Assembly: GCA_947000775.1 (NCBI GenBank)
Contig: CAMQGK010000565.1
Span: forward strand, 823,501-887,500
Length of the DNA: 64,000 nt
Direction of reading: 5' to 3'
Origin: Pterois miles
Taxonomy: Eukaryota; Chordata; Actinopteri; Perciformes; Scorpaenidae
The notes under the pieces are model-generated. The model did no database searches, was not told where the DNA came from, and saw only the letters and a list, made by a program, of their open reading frames with translations. This document shows positions 48,301-60,507 of this stretch, one piece after another. Positions within the stretch are counted from its first letter, which is position 1. Every line of letters begins with the position of its first letter. The position numbers and the translations under genes are program-made.

Positions 48301-51300
48301 TTATATCTCTGCGCTATACATGTGCCCCTTAAGATATATATCTTTTGTCTTGGAATTTGATCTTTTATCTGTTTACTTCCTACTTTGCCTCATTTTCCTC
48401 ACGTGTTGTTTTCTCTCTGTGGTGCATAAGGTTCAACCCCAGATTCAAAGTATCCAGCCTGAAGTTGTTCCTGTTGCACCCAGCAGCCAGTCTGCTCCAG
48501 TGGCACCTCAACAGGTATATGTTGTATTGCATGTCCTAATGTCTTTAAAGAGCAACTTCAAACCAGTTGAAAACTGGTTACTGACCCCTGGTTAAACGTT
48601 TCAAATCTTGCACCTAACAACAAACCTAATAGTAATGCCAGGTTGTACTGAACACGCCCTGAGTACACTTCTATATCACTGCAGCAAATGTGAACTTGAA
48701 CCACTCAAGGTCAGCAAAAATACAGTTTTCAGAGGGTGTTAACCTTATAGAGTTTGTATTCTCTGCTTCAGGCGGCTGTGCTGTGAAAGCAGCTCTGTTT
48801 TCTGAATCCCGATTTTTTTTTTATTTATTTTTTTTTCCCATTCTCAAGTTTGCTACTCTTACCCTGTGTTATGTTTTGTTTCTTATAGTACGGAGTTTAC
48901 TACCAACCATCGCTTCCCCATCAGGTAGATAAAAGTCCCATATTCCTGTTATCACTTGCAAATACACCCACAACCTTTCTGGGGAGCAAAATTAACGCAT
49001 TGTCTATATTTTTATTCAGATATTTGTTATTTTTGACTTGATTATAATACGCTTTAAAAAATGAAATTTATGGTATCCAGACAAAAATATTACTTCTAGT
49101 AATTTTTAAAACCTTGCACATGCACTGTGGATTGACATGTAGAGTAGACATTGTTCACTGATGAATATCTTGACATCCCACACTGTCAAATACATGAATG
49201 CTCTGTTATGCAGCTATGTTGACCAACAGGTAAGTGCATGTGGGTTTGGAATAGAGCCAAAGTTTTTCAGGAAGTCACCAAGATGGTATTAACGTGTATC
49301 AGCTTTTATCTCAATGTAAGACCTCTGATTTTATTCTTGTTTCTGCCACTCCCTTTGTATCCCCTTTTGTTCTTACAGATTCCCACCCAGCAAGTGATAA
49401 TACCTCCATCCTCTCAGTCATCTGCCCCACAACAGCAGCAGCAGCCAGAGAGCAGCACCACTCCTCAGAGCTCCACTCAACCACAGGCACAGACTGGAGC
49501 TCTACAGGTACAGTTGTCACACAATTGCACTGCTCATACTTCAACTACAAGATCATATAAATGTGCATGTTAAGGCTTAACATGCTTCACTGTCCATTTT
49601 CTTCTAAATCTAATTTTCTTTTCTCTTGACACACAACTCATTACCATGGCTGTCCCCTGTTTTTCTTCCACTCTTTCCCTCTGCATGCTGCTCATTTCTG
49701 CATGACTCTTAGTCTTGGGCCAATGATCCAAGTCCTCCTATCCTGTCACCTCCACTCAACGCAGAGCACCTATACTTCCTCTATCAGGCCTCATGCCTCT
49801 CTGTGCTGCAGGTATTCTACAGAGCACAAAACAAAGTTGTGTGGGTGGGGGTTATGTGGGTCAGGTGCGAGGCATTTGGAAGGTTCCTGTTCCTTTGTGT
49901 GCACATCCATCCTTCAAAAAAGTTGTTTGGGCGCACATTTTAGTTATTTTTAATGGACTAAAAATGCATAACAAATGCATAATCATAGGCCATATTAACC
50001 AGCTCTGACTGAGGGATCCAGAAAGACTTTTTGTTAGTTATAAGGCTATAAGGTTAGTTGGGGGCGGCAGTAGCTCAGTCTGTAGGGAGTTGGCTTGGGA
50101 ACCGGAGGGTCACCGGTTCAAGTCCCGACATGGACCAAAAACTGAGTGTGAGCTGGTAGCTGGAGAGGTGCCAGTTTACCTCTTGGGCACTGCCGAGGTG
50201 CCCCTGAGCAAGGCACCAAACCCCCAACTGCTCGGGGCGCTTGTCAGGAGCAGCCCCCTCACTCTGACGTCTCTCCATTAATGCATGTATGTGTGTTTCA
50301 GGTCTGCATGTACCATGTATGAGTTTAACAGAGTGTAAATTGAATTTCCCCATTGTGGGACTAATAAAGGTAGATCTTCTTCTCTTCTTCTTCTTAAAAG
50401 TCACAATGTTATAAATACCCAGAGGGCTTGAACTAGAAATTGATAGAACCACAGTACCCTATATAAACGTAACTAATATCTGCATCAGCACAGCAGAGAA
50501 AAATGGCCATATTCTGAAGGAAATGAAATGAAAACTCCATTACACAGCAATATTAACACTCTGCCTGAGAGCTGAATAATGGCGTCGCTTGTTGTACCCA
50601 GATACAATTTTACACCAGGTTAAAGAGCTCCATCTAGTGGATAGTCTGACTCAAAAACATTCCTTTCCTGTAAATAGTTGGTCAACATGAAATGAATAAT
50701 TGAAATTGGTTTCTGAAAGTTTTCTGTGTTTCAGGCCCCTGTGAGTGGTCCTCAGTCAACACCAGCAGAGCAGCTGGGATCTTCTGTTCTGGTGCCACCA
50801 TCTGTAGAAAGGTGAGAGGAAAGTTTGTTTTTTTTTTTTTTTTTTTTTACAAAAAGCAGGTTTCACCACACTGTGTCCAATCTCTCTCTCTTATGGCTCC
50901 ATTTCTCTTTCAGCTGCCTGTCAGATGCAGCTTCAGGTCTTAGCGACGGTAATGATGGAAGTTCTACATCAGGAGGGCGACATGAGGGGCGCTCACTGAA
51001 ACGTCACCAGCGGCGATCTGTACGCAGCCGATCCCGCCATGAGAAGACTGCAAAGGCCAAGCTAAATGTTCTCAGTGTACGTATTTGAAGTGATGCGTTC
51101 CTTCACATTGTGTCTTAAGTTCTTTGTCATGGGACAGTTTTAACCTGAACAAATGTTTTGTAGATCTCTAATGTGGGAGACAGAGTAGCAGAGTGCCAGC
51201 TGGAAACGCACAACAGGAAGATGGTGACCTTCAAATTTGACCTTGATGGTGATAATCCGGATGAGATTGCACAGATCATGGTAGTAGTGGTTTTATAGCT

Positions 51301-54300
51301 TTTGCCTCTGTAGAAAATTTTTACTGTCTAATGGTTGTTTGTTACAATAAAAAATACTGTATATTCATAGAGTATGTACTCAACCAATGACAGACACAAA
51401 TTTTAGAACATTCTATGGAACGGTCTCATAGTATATAGTTTTAGTTACAGTACTTGAACGTTTGCTTCCTGTTTTAGGTTGAGAGCGAATTCATCTTGGA
51501 GAGTGAGCGGGAGTCCTTCATCGAGCAGGTCCGTGAAGTCATAGAAATGGCTGATGAGAAAGGAGAGGGCATGAAGGAAGGCTTTCATCAGGTATTTCTT
51601 TATATCACCTTATTCGCCAAATGCCTAGTGTGAAAATTGTGATCCTCACCTGCTGAACCTGAGGATGTAACCATGTATATTTTATCTCTTTGCAGATGAG
51701 TGATCACCAACAGCAGCCTGAACTGTCTATTCCCATGCTGCCAGGTTAACACATTTTAGTCAAAAATACAGTTCTTTAGTACAGTTATTGATTATTTAGG
51801 AGGTCCAGCTCTCATCTCACATTTTACCTTTGTTTTGACCTATCTCTTAGGCATTTCTCCCAGTACTACAGCCCAGGTGGTGCATTCAGCAGGACGAAGG
51901 TTCATAGTCAGCCCAGTGCCAGAGTCGCGTCTTAAAGAACAGTTCTTTGGCGCTGGTTCTGCTAATACCTCCTTTGGAGATGAGCCAGGTGAGTGAAAAG
52001 TTTGTTTTTATTCCCTGTGGAATTAAACTTGGTTTTTCAAAGTAATACATTTGACACTGCATGAACATGAACTTTAACATTTATCGTTTAACGTTTATGT
52101 AACATTTATGTAACATTTATCATTTAACGTTTATCCAAAATGTTTGCAACTGGTTAAAGATTATTTTTTATAAAACTTTAGATTAAAAAAAAGTTGAGAA
52201 AGTAGATGGGTCCAGACTTTTGCGTTTGATAAGAGGCTGCACTACAGTATGTTGGATAGCAGCTGGAACACACTCTGATAACAGGGAGGTGTTCATCAAT
52301 GTAAGAATACTTGACCCAACAGCATTAAAAATGTCTTTTAGCAGCCGAGAGGGGATACTACCTAAGGGGCAATTTGTAGGCTGCAGATGATGTACTACCT
52401 CTGATATGTAGTATTACACATCTGATATTAGATTACTGTGTCACATAAGCTTTTATTGATGCTCAAAACTCTTATGTACATTTTTGTCCATTTCTGAAAT
52501 ACTTTTCATAAAATGACTTTATCTTTTTACTTTTTTTTCTAGCTCCCTCTATGCCATTGGGCCTTTCTCTGTCTGCGCCATCTGGGACTCTCCAGCAGGC
52601 TTTCAGTAAAATGAAGCAGGCACGTGTAGAACGATGCAACACCCTTGATCCTCCTGCTGCTGAACAAGAACCAGGGATTGTCCCAGCTACTGAGGCTGGA
52701 CTTGGCCCAAGCTCTAACAATATCCTGGTTCCTCCAGAAGCTGTAGCTTCCACTGCAAGCACTGCTTTTCCTGGCTTGCCTCTCATATCTACTGCAACGT
52801 CCTCACCATCTTCCTCAACTGGGAGGGTTTCCCCTCCACCTATAACCACTCAGTCCCAAACACCAGCTCCTGTCACCAGTGATCCCAGTCCACCTCCTCA
52901 GTCATCCCATGAAGCAGCCCCCTCACAGCTTCCACCAGCTGCCAACATCCCACCCACATCTTCCACCGTTTCTCCTCCATCAGTGCAGACCTCCATCCCT
53001 GCAGTACCTGGGCCTCAGTTGAGCAGTAGTTCTGTCTCTGTCCCTTCTGTTGCTAGTGGTACATCCAGTAGTACTGGCACTGTCCCTGTTTCCGAACAGC
53101 AGTCTTTTAATAGTGCAGTTTCGTCCTCTCAGCCTGTGAATGCGTCCATCCATGCACCGCAGCACACAACCTCCCAGTCTCAGCCTGTCCCCATTTCTGC
53201 TCAACCCCCTCCTCCCACCTCATTATCCAGTCAGAGCCAGGTCCAGCCACAGTCAGTGGAGTCAGATGGGGCAGAGCTTCCGAACAAGATCGCTGGTAGA
53301 GATGATATCCAGGCTCTAGATAAGAAGCTACGCTCCCTCTTTAAAGACCAGAGCTCTACCTCCGCGTCAGTGGATCAGAACACAGGCACTTCCTCTCCTC
53401 CCACTGGGACTTCTTCCCCTCCACCTGGAGCTGCCCTGGTGCCCCCATCTAACCTTCCCCTCACCTCTGGGGTGCAGGCTGTCCTGGGCACCACAACCAC
53501 CCCAGGACAGGGTATTACCCCTGCAGGACAGACACCTCCAACCAAGCCCAGGGCACAGGTTAGTGATAACTGCAGCATGCAAGAATACATCCAAATGCTT
53601 GTTATTATTACCATAATAATAATTTGTCTTGACTTCCCTCTTTGTTTTAGACTTTACCTACTGGTTTTGATCAAGCTGCTACACCCCCCTCTGAACTTGT
53701 ACCCCCATTTCCTGGACCAAATCAGGTGAGATCTACTATGTTTCTGTAATACTCCCTGCTCTACTACTTTTGTAGTTTTTTTAACAGATAGTATAGATTC
53801 ACATGTGTACTTTTTAGATTGTTCCTTATACCCTGTTTGTATGACTCCACAGTCACAGCAACCCCTGGGTAATTTGGACGCTCAGTTGAGGAGAGCTCTG
53901 AGCCCAGAGACTGTTCAGGGAGGTAATAGAGTCCAGTCTCCAGCAGCAGGTTTCACACTGGGACGTTTCCAAGTAAGTTTTAAGTCACAGCTTAATGTAT
54001 TTAGTTAATTCAGTGTAAAGCAGCTCAATCTCTTAAACCTCTTGTGCTTAGTTCATTAAAATGTTCTCCCTCTTCTCTTTCACAGGTCTCTGTTGCTACT
54101 GATGGTGCATCCAGCAGCATTCCAGATCCCTCAAGCGTTGTTTCCTCTTCTTCCCTCACACCGTCTTCTACCTCCTCCTCCTCTTCCTCTTCCTCCTCCT
54201 CCCCGTCAAGTCCAGAAAATACCCTCCACCGATCATCCTCTCTGTCCAAAGGAGTTTGTGAAACTGACACTGTAAATGGAGCCTCCTCTCTCTCTGCTGG

Positions 54301-57247
54301 TCCTGCTAGTCAGCCCACCACTATTGGGCGCTTCCAAGTGTCCACAAGCACCAACGCCACATCAGGGCCAACTACTGACTCTAAAGTGGGACGTTTTTCC
54401 GTCACAGGTACGTACCAGATTTGATAAAATAGTGAAAACCCCTCCTTGCACAAGACTAATGTTGCACTCCTATACCAGAATACACTGAGCACCATGCAAA
54501 ACTGTTGCTTCACATTATCTCACTAGTTATTTCACTGCTACCACTGTAACTAAGCAAACTAAATGAACCGTGATAAGTGTTTTAAAAATGGATCATCATA
54601 TTATCACAGTTATCCTTTTCTCCCTTTGATAAGTGGCTATGATATAAACTGTGTAATGCCAATTGAGATGTTTTCATTGAAAGCCATGCACTCTGTGGAG
54701 ATATCTTCATTTCTGCCTCATTCAGTATTTTTAAACTTCTCCTATTGGCAGAGGCTGCAGTGGAAATTATTATTTGGAGCTTTGATGGCATTTGCAAATT
54801 CAGGAGACTTATCTAGCTACTGTTCAGTTTAGAAATCCATTATGAAGGTAATCCTACATTTTTGCACGAAATAAAGATTTTCTTCTTCCTGTGCACAGAT
54901 TTCAGATGTTTAGGGTACATTTTAATTCATGTGAGGTCCCCAAGTATCCTCTCTAATGCCTAATGTGTATAATTTGCCTCAGTGACCACAGTTCCAGCAG
55001 CAGACTCCAGTACAACACATGGTTCAAGTGTGCAGAATGGGCCCTCATCCTCAACATCTGATCCTCATAACGCTCACCCCCATTACAGTAGTGACAATGA
55101 TGACGACTCTGAGACTGAGGACGAAGCTTTGCAGAAAGAAATTAGCCGTCTCAGAGAAAAGTATGTCACACGTTAACAATCCTACTACACACTACCTTCA
55201 TTTCCTCCCAAGTGTTACTTGACAGCTCAATAGAAATATTTTAACAAGACCATATGTCATCTCCCACTCACAGACATATGATGGAGATCCAGACATTGCA
55301 GACTCGTCAGAACGAAGAGATTGAGGCCCTGTTCACGCGGATGGGAAAACCTCCTCCTCCTTCTGTCTTCTCCCCTGCTGTGGCAATGGCTGGAGGTCGA
55401 CGAAGGCTCAAAAGCAAAAGCCACAAATCTGCTCGCAGTAGTGGACAGCCCAGCCCCATACACTCGGGTAATGACAGTGAACTGACTTGTTTTTGCTCTC
55501 AAGACAAAATGAATTCTTACTTGGATGTCAGTGCTAAAATCAATTGCTGAAACTGTTGAAATGGTATGTTGGTATGTAAATTTTTACACACCATCGTGTC
55601 TTGTGCTCATATGTTCAGGATCCCCAGCCTCAGCTCAGAGTCTTCATGGTTCAGAGTCCCCTCCAAAGCAAAGTTCACCATCAGCAACAGAGGCCTCAGA
55701 AACAACAACAGAAGGATCACAAGCAGTTAACCGTTCATCCATAAAGCATCTCAAATCCTCTCCATCCATGCCCAGCCTCAGTAGTTGCTCCACAGGTTTG
55801 TGCAAGCACTTAATGTTGTCACAGCGAGTGACTTACATTGATTCATTGAATTTATTTTTCTCATTTCTATTCTTGTTTACCAGGATCAAGTGGGACCAGC
55901 TCCACAAATGGTTCAGGCTACTGTCAGAACCACTCTACTTCTCTGACCCAGGCAACTGGACCCACTCCTCCTTCCTCTCATACTCAAAAGGGCAAGGGCA
56001 CCTTCACTGATGACCTACACCAACTGGTGGATAACTTTGCCAGGGATGCCATCAGCTTCTCCCAGTGCAAAAGAGGACCTAAAACTGGAGCACCAGCACC
56101 AGTGGGACATGATGTAAGAATTCACTATTTTCTTTGAAAACTGTCATCATCTGGATCATGTCTTCAGTCATGTTTGTGGGGGTTTGTATGGATGTATATC
56201 TGCCTGTCTGTCCACAGCTAATCTCCTATGCTACTGGACCCATCAGCCTAATATTTTTGTGCTCATTTATGACTATATGCTCAAAGACCTTGTGGTTGTG
56301 GCTATTCACAAGTTTGGAAAACCTTTCTTATTTACTGTTTTATACCATCATTGGCTGCTGACTCCTCTAAACTGGCCGGTAGGGGTCACGAGTGATCAAC
56401 AAGAAGTAGCAAAAGGCATTTCCAGCAGTCAGCTAGGCAAAAAACAAGCCTTACTGATTCAGGCCCGAGTTTGGCCTTTGTTGTGGCTTAAAAATTGAGA
56501 TCTATATAACAGATTAAAGTCTTATTTTGAACTGAAGCATCTGCAGAGTAATTCTACATTTGATATGTTATGATCCGCTAATGTTAGGCATGATACGAGA
56601 TTAATAAATCCACGTTTTTGTTATCTTTGCCACCATCTTGACTGTAAGGGAGTCAGGAAGGACAATTGAGTGAGATTTAACTCTTCTTTGTTTGGGAGGG
56701 GAGAAGGAGGCTCACTTGGCAGAGATCTGTATTTTATTGAGTTCACTTTTATAGTTGGAGCATTTTATGGCTGTATGGCCTTATATGATGCTCTATGTTT
56801 TCACTGATGTCATTTAATAATCATGCATATTCAGTAGTAACACTTTTTTCACGATTACAGATTATCCCTCCAGCCAACATGGGCCGTAAATTCTCAGCTC
56901 CAGGTTACCTCTGCCCGACACTTCCCACGCCTTCTACCACCACGTCCACCACATCCACTCACCACCCCAACCCTGCCAATCCCTCTGTCCCTTTGGGGCC
57001 TCGTAAAGGCTCTCTGGGCCCAGTTGCGCAGGGGTTTGGCTACGCCTCAGCCCCGTACAGTGCTCCTCAGTGGGCAGGACCCACAAGCGCATGCCAGGTC
57101 AGCATGCTCAACCCCGCACAGCCACTAACGCAGTACCAGCCACCTATGACAGCCTCAGTGTCCCTACACCAAGGCTACCACATGGAAACCACACCAACCC
57201 CCCAGAATTCAGTCAACCCCGGAGGGTCCAACCCGAGGCCTACGTAG
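32538..57247 (+). CDS. wnk1: WNK lysine-deficient protein kinase 1
   Basis: This cytosolic Ser/Thr kinase senses chloride and osmotic state and activates SPAK/OSR1, which control cation-chloride cotransporters. Coding exons: 32538-33323, 42523-42695, 43040-43260, 44870-45027, 46252-46340, 46427-46646, 46820-46921, 47094-47457, 47590-47753, 48431-48514, 48889-48924, 49379-49507, 50735-50811, 50914-51076, 51164-51280, 51478-51591, 51696-51744, 51851-51988, 52543-53558, 53651-53725, 53853-53972, 54086-54407, 54983-55160, 55274-55467, 55619-55795, 55884-56113, 56861-57247. All phases agree: 5883 nt, 1960 residues (human about 2382). In order: disordered head, kinase (about 230-490), PF2 domain, Pro/Gln/Ser-rich linkers, a second PF2-like domain, RFxV docking motifs, coiled coil, and the conserved end (FTDDLHQLVDNFARDA, GRKFSAPG). 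The start is MSAKPDDK. The gene is head-to-head with erc1 and tail-to-tail with rad52. The a/b paralog is unknown. Confidence 0.96.
33324..42522 (+). other. wnk1: wnk1 first coding intron (9.2 kb)
   Basis: This intron separates the glycine-rich loop exon from the rest of the kinase. I found no exon with compatible phase, no RNA gene and no clear transposon. It is AT-rich, with an ATT microsatellite at its 5' edge. Such long first introns commonly hold enhancers, but none is identifiable by eye. Confidence 0.6.
33330..33405. repeat. (ATT)n microsatellite beside a wnk1 splice donor
   Basis: An ATT tract of about 76 bp with one interruption begins six bases after the exon end (CAG|GTATGA). Confidence 0.95.
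42523..46646 (+). CDS. wnk1: wnk1 kinase-core and PF2 exons
   Basis: These five exons follow the glycine-loop exon. Residue numbers are from MSAKP. GRGSFKTVYKG (237-247) supplies the unusual catalytic lysine K242, and the usual beta-3 lysine is cysteine C259 in VAWCELQ, the defining WNK trait. HRDLKCDN carries D358. DLGLAT (377-382) carries the metal-binding D377 and chloride-site leucines L378 and L380. The activation-loop serines are S387 and S391 in KRASFAKSVIGTPEF. The last exon encodes GVRVELAEED...AIEFSFDL, the PF2 autoinhibitory domain. All key residues are intact, so an active kinase is expected. Confidence 0.96.
47409..47438 (+). other. wnk1: wnk1 KLHL3-binding acidic motif
   Basis: The codons read ESEEPETDQQ, which corresponds to the acidic degron (EPEEPEADQH in mammalian WNKs) bound by the KLHL3-CUL3 ubiquitin ligase. 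It lies between the PF2 domain and the Gln/Pro-rich linker, as in mammals. The acidic core is kept and flanking positions vary. Recognition in this species is inferred. Confidence 0.7.
49713..49811 (+). CDS. wnk1: Candidate wnk1 cassette exon (33 codons)
   Basis: Between the phase-0 exons 49379-49507 and 50735-50811 there is a pyrimidine-rich acceptor (GACTCTTAG), 99 open nt and donor CTGCAG|GTATTC. The peptide begins SWANDPSPPILSPPLNAEHL and ends QASCLSVLQ. It inserts in frame. The mammalian gene has alternatively spliced exons in this part, but I do not recognise this peptide. Not counted in the 1960-residue total. Confidence 0.5.
50060..50395 (+). mobile_element. tRNA-derived SINE, copy 2
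   Basis: The element starts GGGGGCGGCAGTAGCTCAGT, with an A box, and has an intact B box GGTTCAAGTCCC (50115-50126). Its body is shared with the copy at 4661-4992, and the tail is GAATTTCCCCATTGTGGGAC followed by TAATAAAGG and a CTT-rich run. It sits in sense orientation in a wnk1 intron. Target-site duplications are not clear. Confidence 0.88.
51898..51909 (+). other. wnk1: wnk1 RFxV docking motif (RFIV)
   Basis: AGG TTC ATA GTC encodes RFIV within GRRFIVSPVPE. RFxV/I peptides bind the conserved C-terminal domain of SPAK and OSR1, the substrates of WNK1. Confidence 0.8.
52543..53558 (+). CDS. wnk1: wnk1 large disordered linker exon
   Basis: This is the longest wnk1 exon (1016 nt). It encodes a Ser/Pro/Thr/Gln-rich low-complexity linker, with a short structured-looking stretch, AFSKMKQARVERCNTLD, near the start and RDDIQALDKKLRSLFKDQ near the end. 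Both resemble conserved islands in vertebrate WNK1. Composition is consistent with the condensate-forming disordered region known in WNK1. Confidence 0.9.
53853..54407 (+). other. wnk1: wnk1 cluster of three further RFxV motifs
   Basis: Two exons (53853-53972 and 54086-54407) encode GRFQVS across their junction, a second GRFQVS (54329-54340) and GRFSV (54392-54403). Together with RFIV upstream this gives four SPAK/OSR1 docking sites, as expected for WNK1. A serine run of about a dozen codons lies between them. Confidence 0.85.
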
Positions 57248-60090
57248 CCCTGTTGTAGCCCTGGTCCAGGCTGAGACGGAGGGCCACACAGGGCAGACAG
57301 TCGTTGAACGAGAACCACTAGCTCTTTTTGCAGTCAACTGGTTAGCTGGCTGGATATTGTGCTTTTTATTTTTATTTCAACTTTTATTGTTATGTGTTTT
57401 TTTTTTTTTTTTTTTTTTTTTTTCTAAATAGAGTTGACCTGTGTGGTTCAAGTCCTCTCAGGCAGAACGAAATCTGCCTGGCAATTGGAGGGAGAGTGCA
57501 ATACACATCCACGGCACAAGAATCTCTTACTTAGCCTGCCATCGGCTGTGGAATTGAGTTGTGACCAGTCGGTTGGTTGTGTCTGGTGACGTAATGACCC
57601 AAAGGCGTAACCAACAGCAGCCAAAGATGTCCTTTGAGAGCAGACGTTGCAATGTTGTCATTCCTGTGAAGAGGAGAAGGTAGGAGAGATTCTGGTTCAC
57701 ATCCTTACTGGTCTTGACTTTGAGCCCAGCTTGGATCAAAGACAGTTGGACTAATACACCACCACATAGACATATGTGTGCACACACACCTGATTAAACA
57801 TTAAGCTGGTTGCGTGACTTATGATGGTAGGTTAAGTTGTCTCAGAGAGCGAGGGAGGAGTGTACAGAAAGTGGGATATAAGAGAGAGACAGTTAGTTTG
57901 TCCCAGATGGATTAGCAAAGTGTGACTGGTTGAGTTGGGAGAAGAAAGACATAGTAAGTTAGACAGGAGTGTAATGGATAGGGTTGCAGTATGAATACAT
58001 CCCAATGGCTACCGATTAAGTAAAACGCAAAAATGGCAAAGAGTAGATAAACTGTCCCTTGTAACTGTGGCCTTAATCCCCTAAACATTTGACTTTGTAC
58101 ATACGTATTTCTTCACTGGGTTATGATTCCATGCTTAGCATATTTATGTCCCTGTGAGTCTGGTGACATTGTGATTTGAGTTGTCCATCCATACAGATTT
58201 ATTATATAGATTTATTTTTCACATCTGATATGTAAGCCAGTGGATCTGCCACATAAAAAAAGCATTGTCCTGGTGTTGACCACCATTCGCAGTGTGAAAC
58301 TTAAGAGGTGATGCTGCTGTAAATCACAATCTGGTTGAGGGTGTTTTTTTGTTTGTTTTTTTTTTTCATATTTTTTTAACGCAAGAATGAAATAAGAATC
58401 CCAAATAGACACACAAAACAACTTCACTTAGTGCTGATATGAAAAGCTCAAAATCTCATATCGTAGAACAAGAAATAATAATTCTGGTTTAAATCAGTAG
58501 AATTTGTTGGTTTCAGTCTCTGAGGGGATGCAGCGCCCCCCACTTCTCCCAGCTGTTTACACAGATGGTGCACAGTACACAGATGAACAGGTTGTTGGTG
58601 AAGTCGTGTCACATAAAATATCTCCGCTCATAACATTTAGCCGTCACCTCTCAAATCACAAGTGTCTGGGGTTCTCTCTTTCTGTGGTCTGTTTTTGTAT
58701 GCTTATATTTAATAAAAACAAATGTTCTTTATGGACCTGTATTCAGCCATCAAATTTTGATGTTGTTTCACTGTAATTATTATTAAAGGTTGTTAAACAA
58801 CATGTAGTTAAAGGAATATAAAAAGTGCAATTGCAGGGTTGTTGTTGTTGGTATCCTACTCACCGCGCAGGAGTAATCCTGTGGTTTATTAAGCTCTTCT
58901 CTCTATGACTGCCCTGCCCTTTCTATTTTATTGTATATATGCTGATGTGAGGTGAATGCTTTCACGTAATGCTCAGTCACTAGAGTATGCTTGTGGTGAC
59001 CCACTCTACATGCACATGCACTCTAGCCTGTAAACATGAGGAACACTTTAGTGCCTTGCATCCTCACTAATGACAAGTTCCAGATTCATCTAGTCCTGTA
59101 GCTGTGACTGTACTGCAGAAAACCAGTTAACTAAACCTGAACATGATGTAAAATCACAACAGGTGGCTCCATAACTGTTGCACGGACAGCTCAGAATATC
59201 TAACACTCTGAAACGTTCAACGAAACGCCACACAGGACTGCAGAACAAAGAGCACACTGAGTGATGTGGAAGCGTTTCTGTTCTCTCTACAGTTCAGTTT
59301 GTGTTGGTTGTGTAATCAGCTGTGTGTTTTATATTTGGCTCATATGTACATGGATTTGGCTGACATTTGTTTTTGTGGATTTACCATTAAACCCTTTCAA
59401 AAACACACTTGTTCAGGCAGCGAGTGAGCTGTATAAAGGTTTAAAAGTTGTCATGCTGGCTCAAATTTTGTCTCACCACCTCACGCGAGTGCCATGCTGT
59501 CATTGTGACTCTTTCGCCTGCTTGTAGATTGGATGAATAGTTAAACTTCTCTAGAGAAAAAATAAGTTACTGCAATGCAGAATATGCAACGTTCAAAGTT
59601 TTAAAGGGACTGAGGGGTAATGGAAACATTTGCATGCTGATGAGGGTTGTTACCAACTTCAATGTTTTTGATATTGGAATATTAGATTTTTTTTTTTTTA
59701 TCATTTTTTGCCTTCCTGAGAGTGATCACAAAGTGTTGATCTGTTTGTTTGCCATTCACCAATATCACAGGCACAACTTAGGCATGAAACTATCGGCATA
59801 TGATTTCTGCATGCCGGCTTCACTGGTGTTTAATCTTACAAATGACAACTGGCTACTGTACAGCACAAGGTCACAACAAAGCTCTTAAAGGTCCATATGC
59901 TACTATGCTATTATCAGTAAGTATCACAGACCTCTACAGTACTGTTTGAGGCTACTGATGCGCAGTAATATCTGTTGAGCTCTTATTTCTGATCCCTCCT
60001 TACTGACCTCCTGTGATTCAGTGTCTGTTTTGTGTATGTTTTTCACATTGTACAAAATGTAAAAACAAATAAAAATAATATCAATTAAAG
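57248..60090 (+). other. wnk1: wnk1 3' UTR
   Basis: No coding sequence is seen. A 27-base poly-T lies at 57397-57423. The canonical AATAAA at 60068-60073 followed by T-rich sequence probably marks the distal end. An AATAAA near 58709 could give a shorter form. Confidence 0.5.
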
Positions 60091-60299
60091 CACTTGTCCT
60101 GATTATTGGAATAATCTTTAAGATGCTATGACCAGATTGTGCTGTTTAATTTTACTAATTTGCCACTAATTCTCCTCTTTTTTTCTTGAAATAAAATTAT
60201 TTCAAGGCCCTGAAATGAAAGTCCTAAATACTGTACTTGTCTACGCCATTAAATGTGATAAAATAAGCACCAATCAAAGATTTAAGAAATCCTGTTCTA

Positions 60300-60507
60300 T
60301 TTATTGAGAGTTTTTTGGTTTCTGTTTATAAATATAAATAAAACTCAGCTGACTGACCTCTGTGGTTATTTTTATTTTCTTTTTACAAAACCAGATAACA
60401 TTTCTCCAAAAATCAAATAGCATTGCAAAAATGAAATAAATATGAAAACAAAAGTAAAATTAATTTTATAAAGTAGTGAGGAAACTGTGGAACAGCAACA
60501 TAAAATC
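60300..60507 (-). other. rad52: rad52 3' UTR
   Basis: This is the minus-strand trailer after the rad52 stop. AATAAA on the minus strand (plus-strand TTTATT, 60300-60305) is the likely poly(A) signal, leaving about 200 bp to the wnk1 poly(A) signal on the other strand. Confidence 0.5.

Noticed and set aside
49214..49229. Sixteen bases between AG and GTAAGT in a wnk1 intron, looking like a microexon
   Set aside because: Both flanking exons are phase 0, so 16 nt would shift the frame, and frame 0 contains TGA.
53375..53614. Open frames antisense to the large wnk1 linker exon
   Set aside because: Low-complexity mirror of Pro/Ser/Thr codons; the plus-strand exon fits wnk1 exactly in phase.
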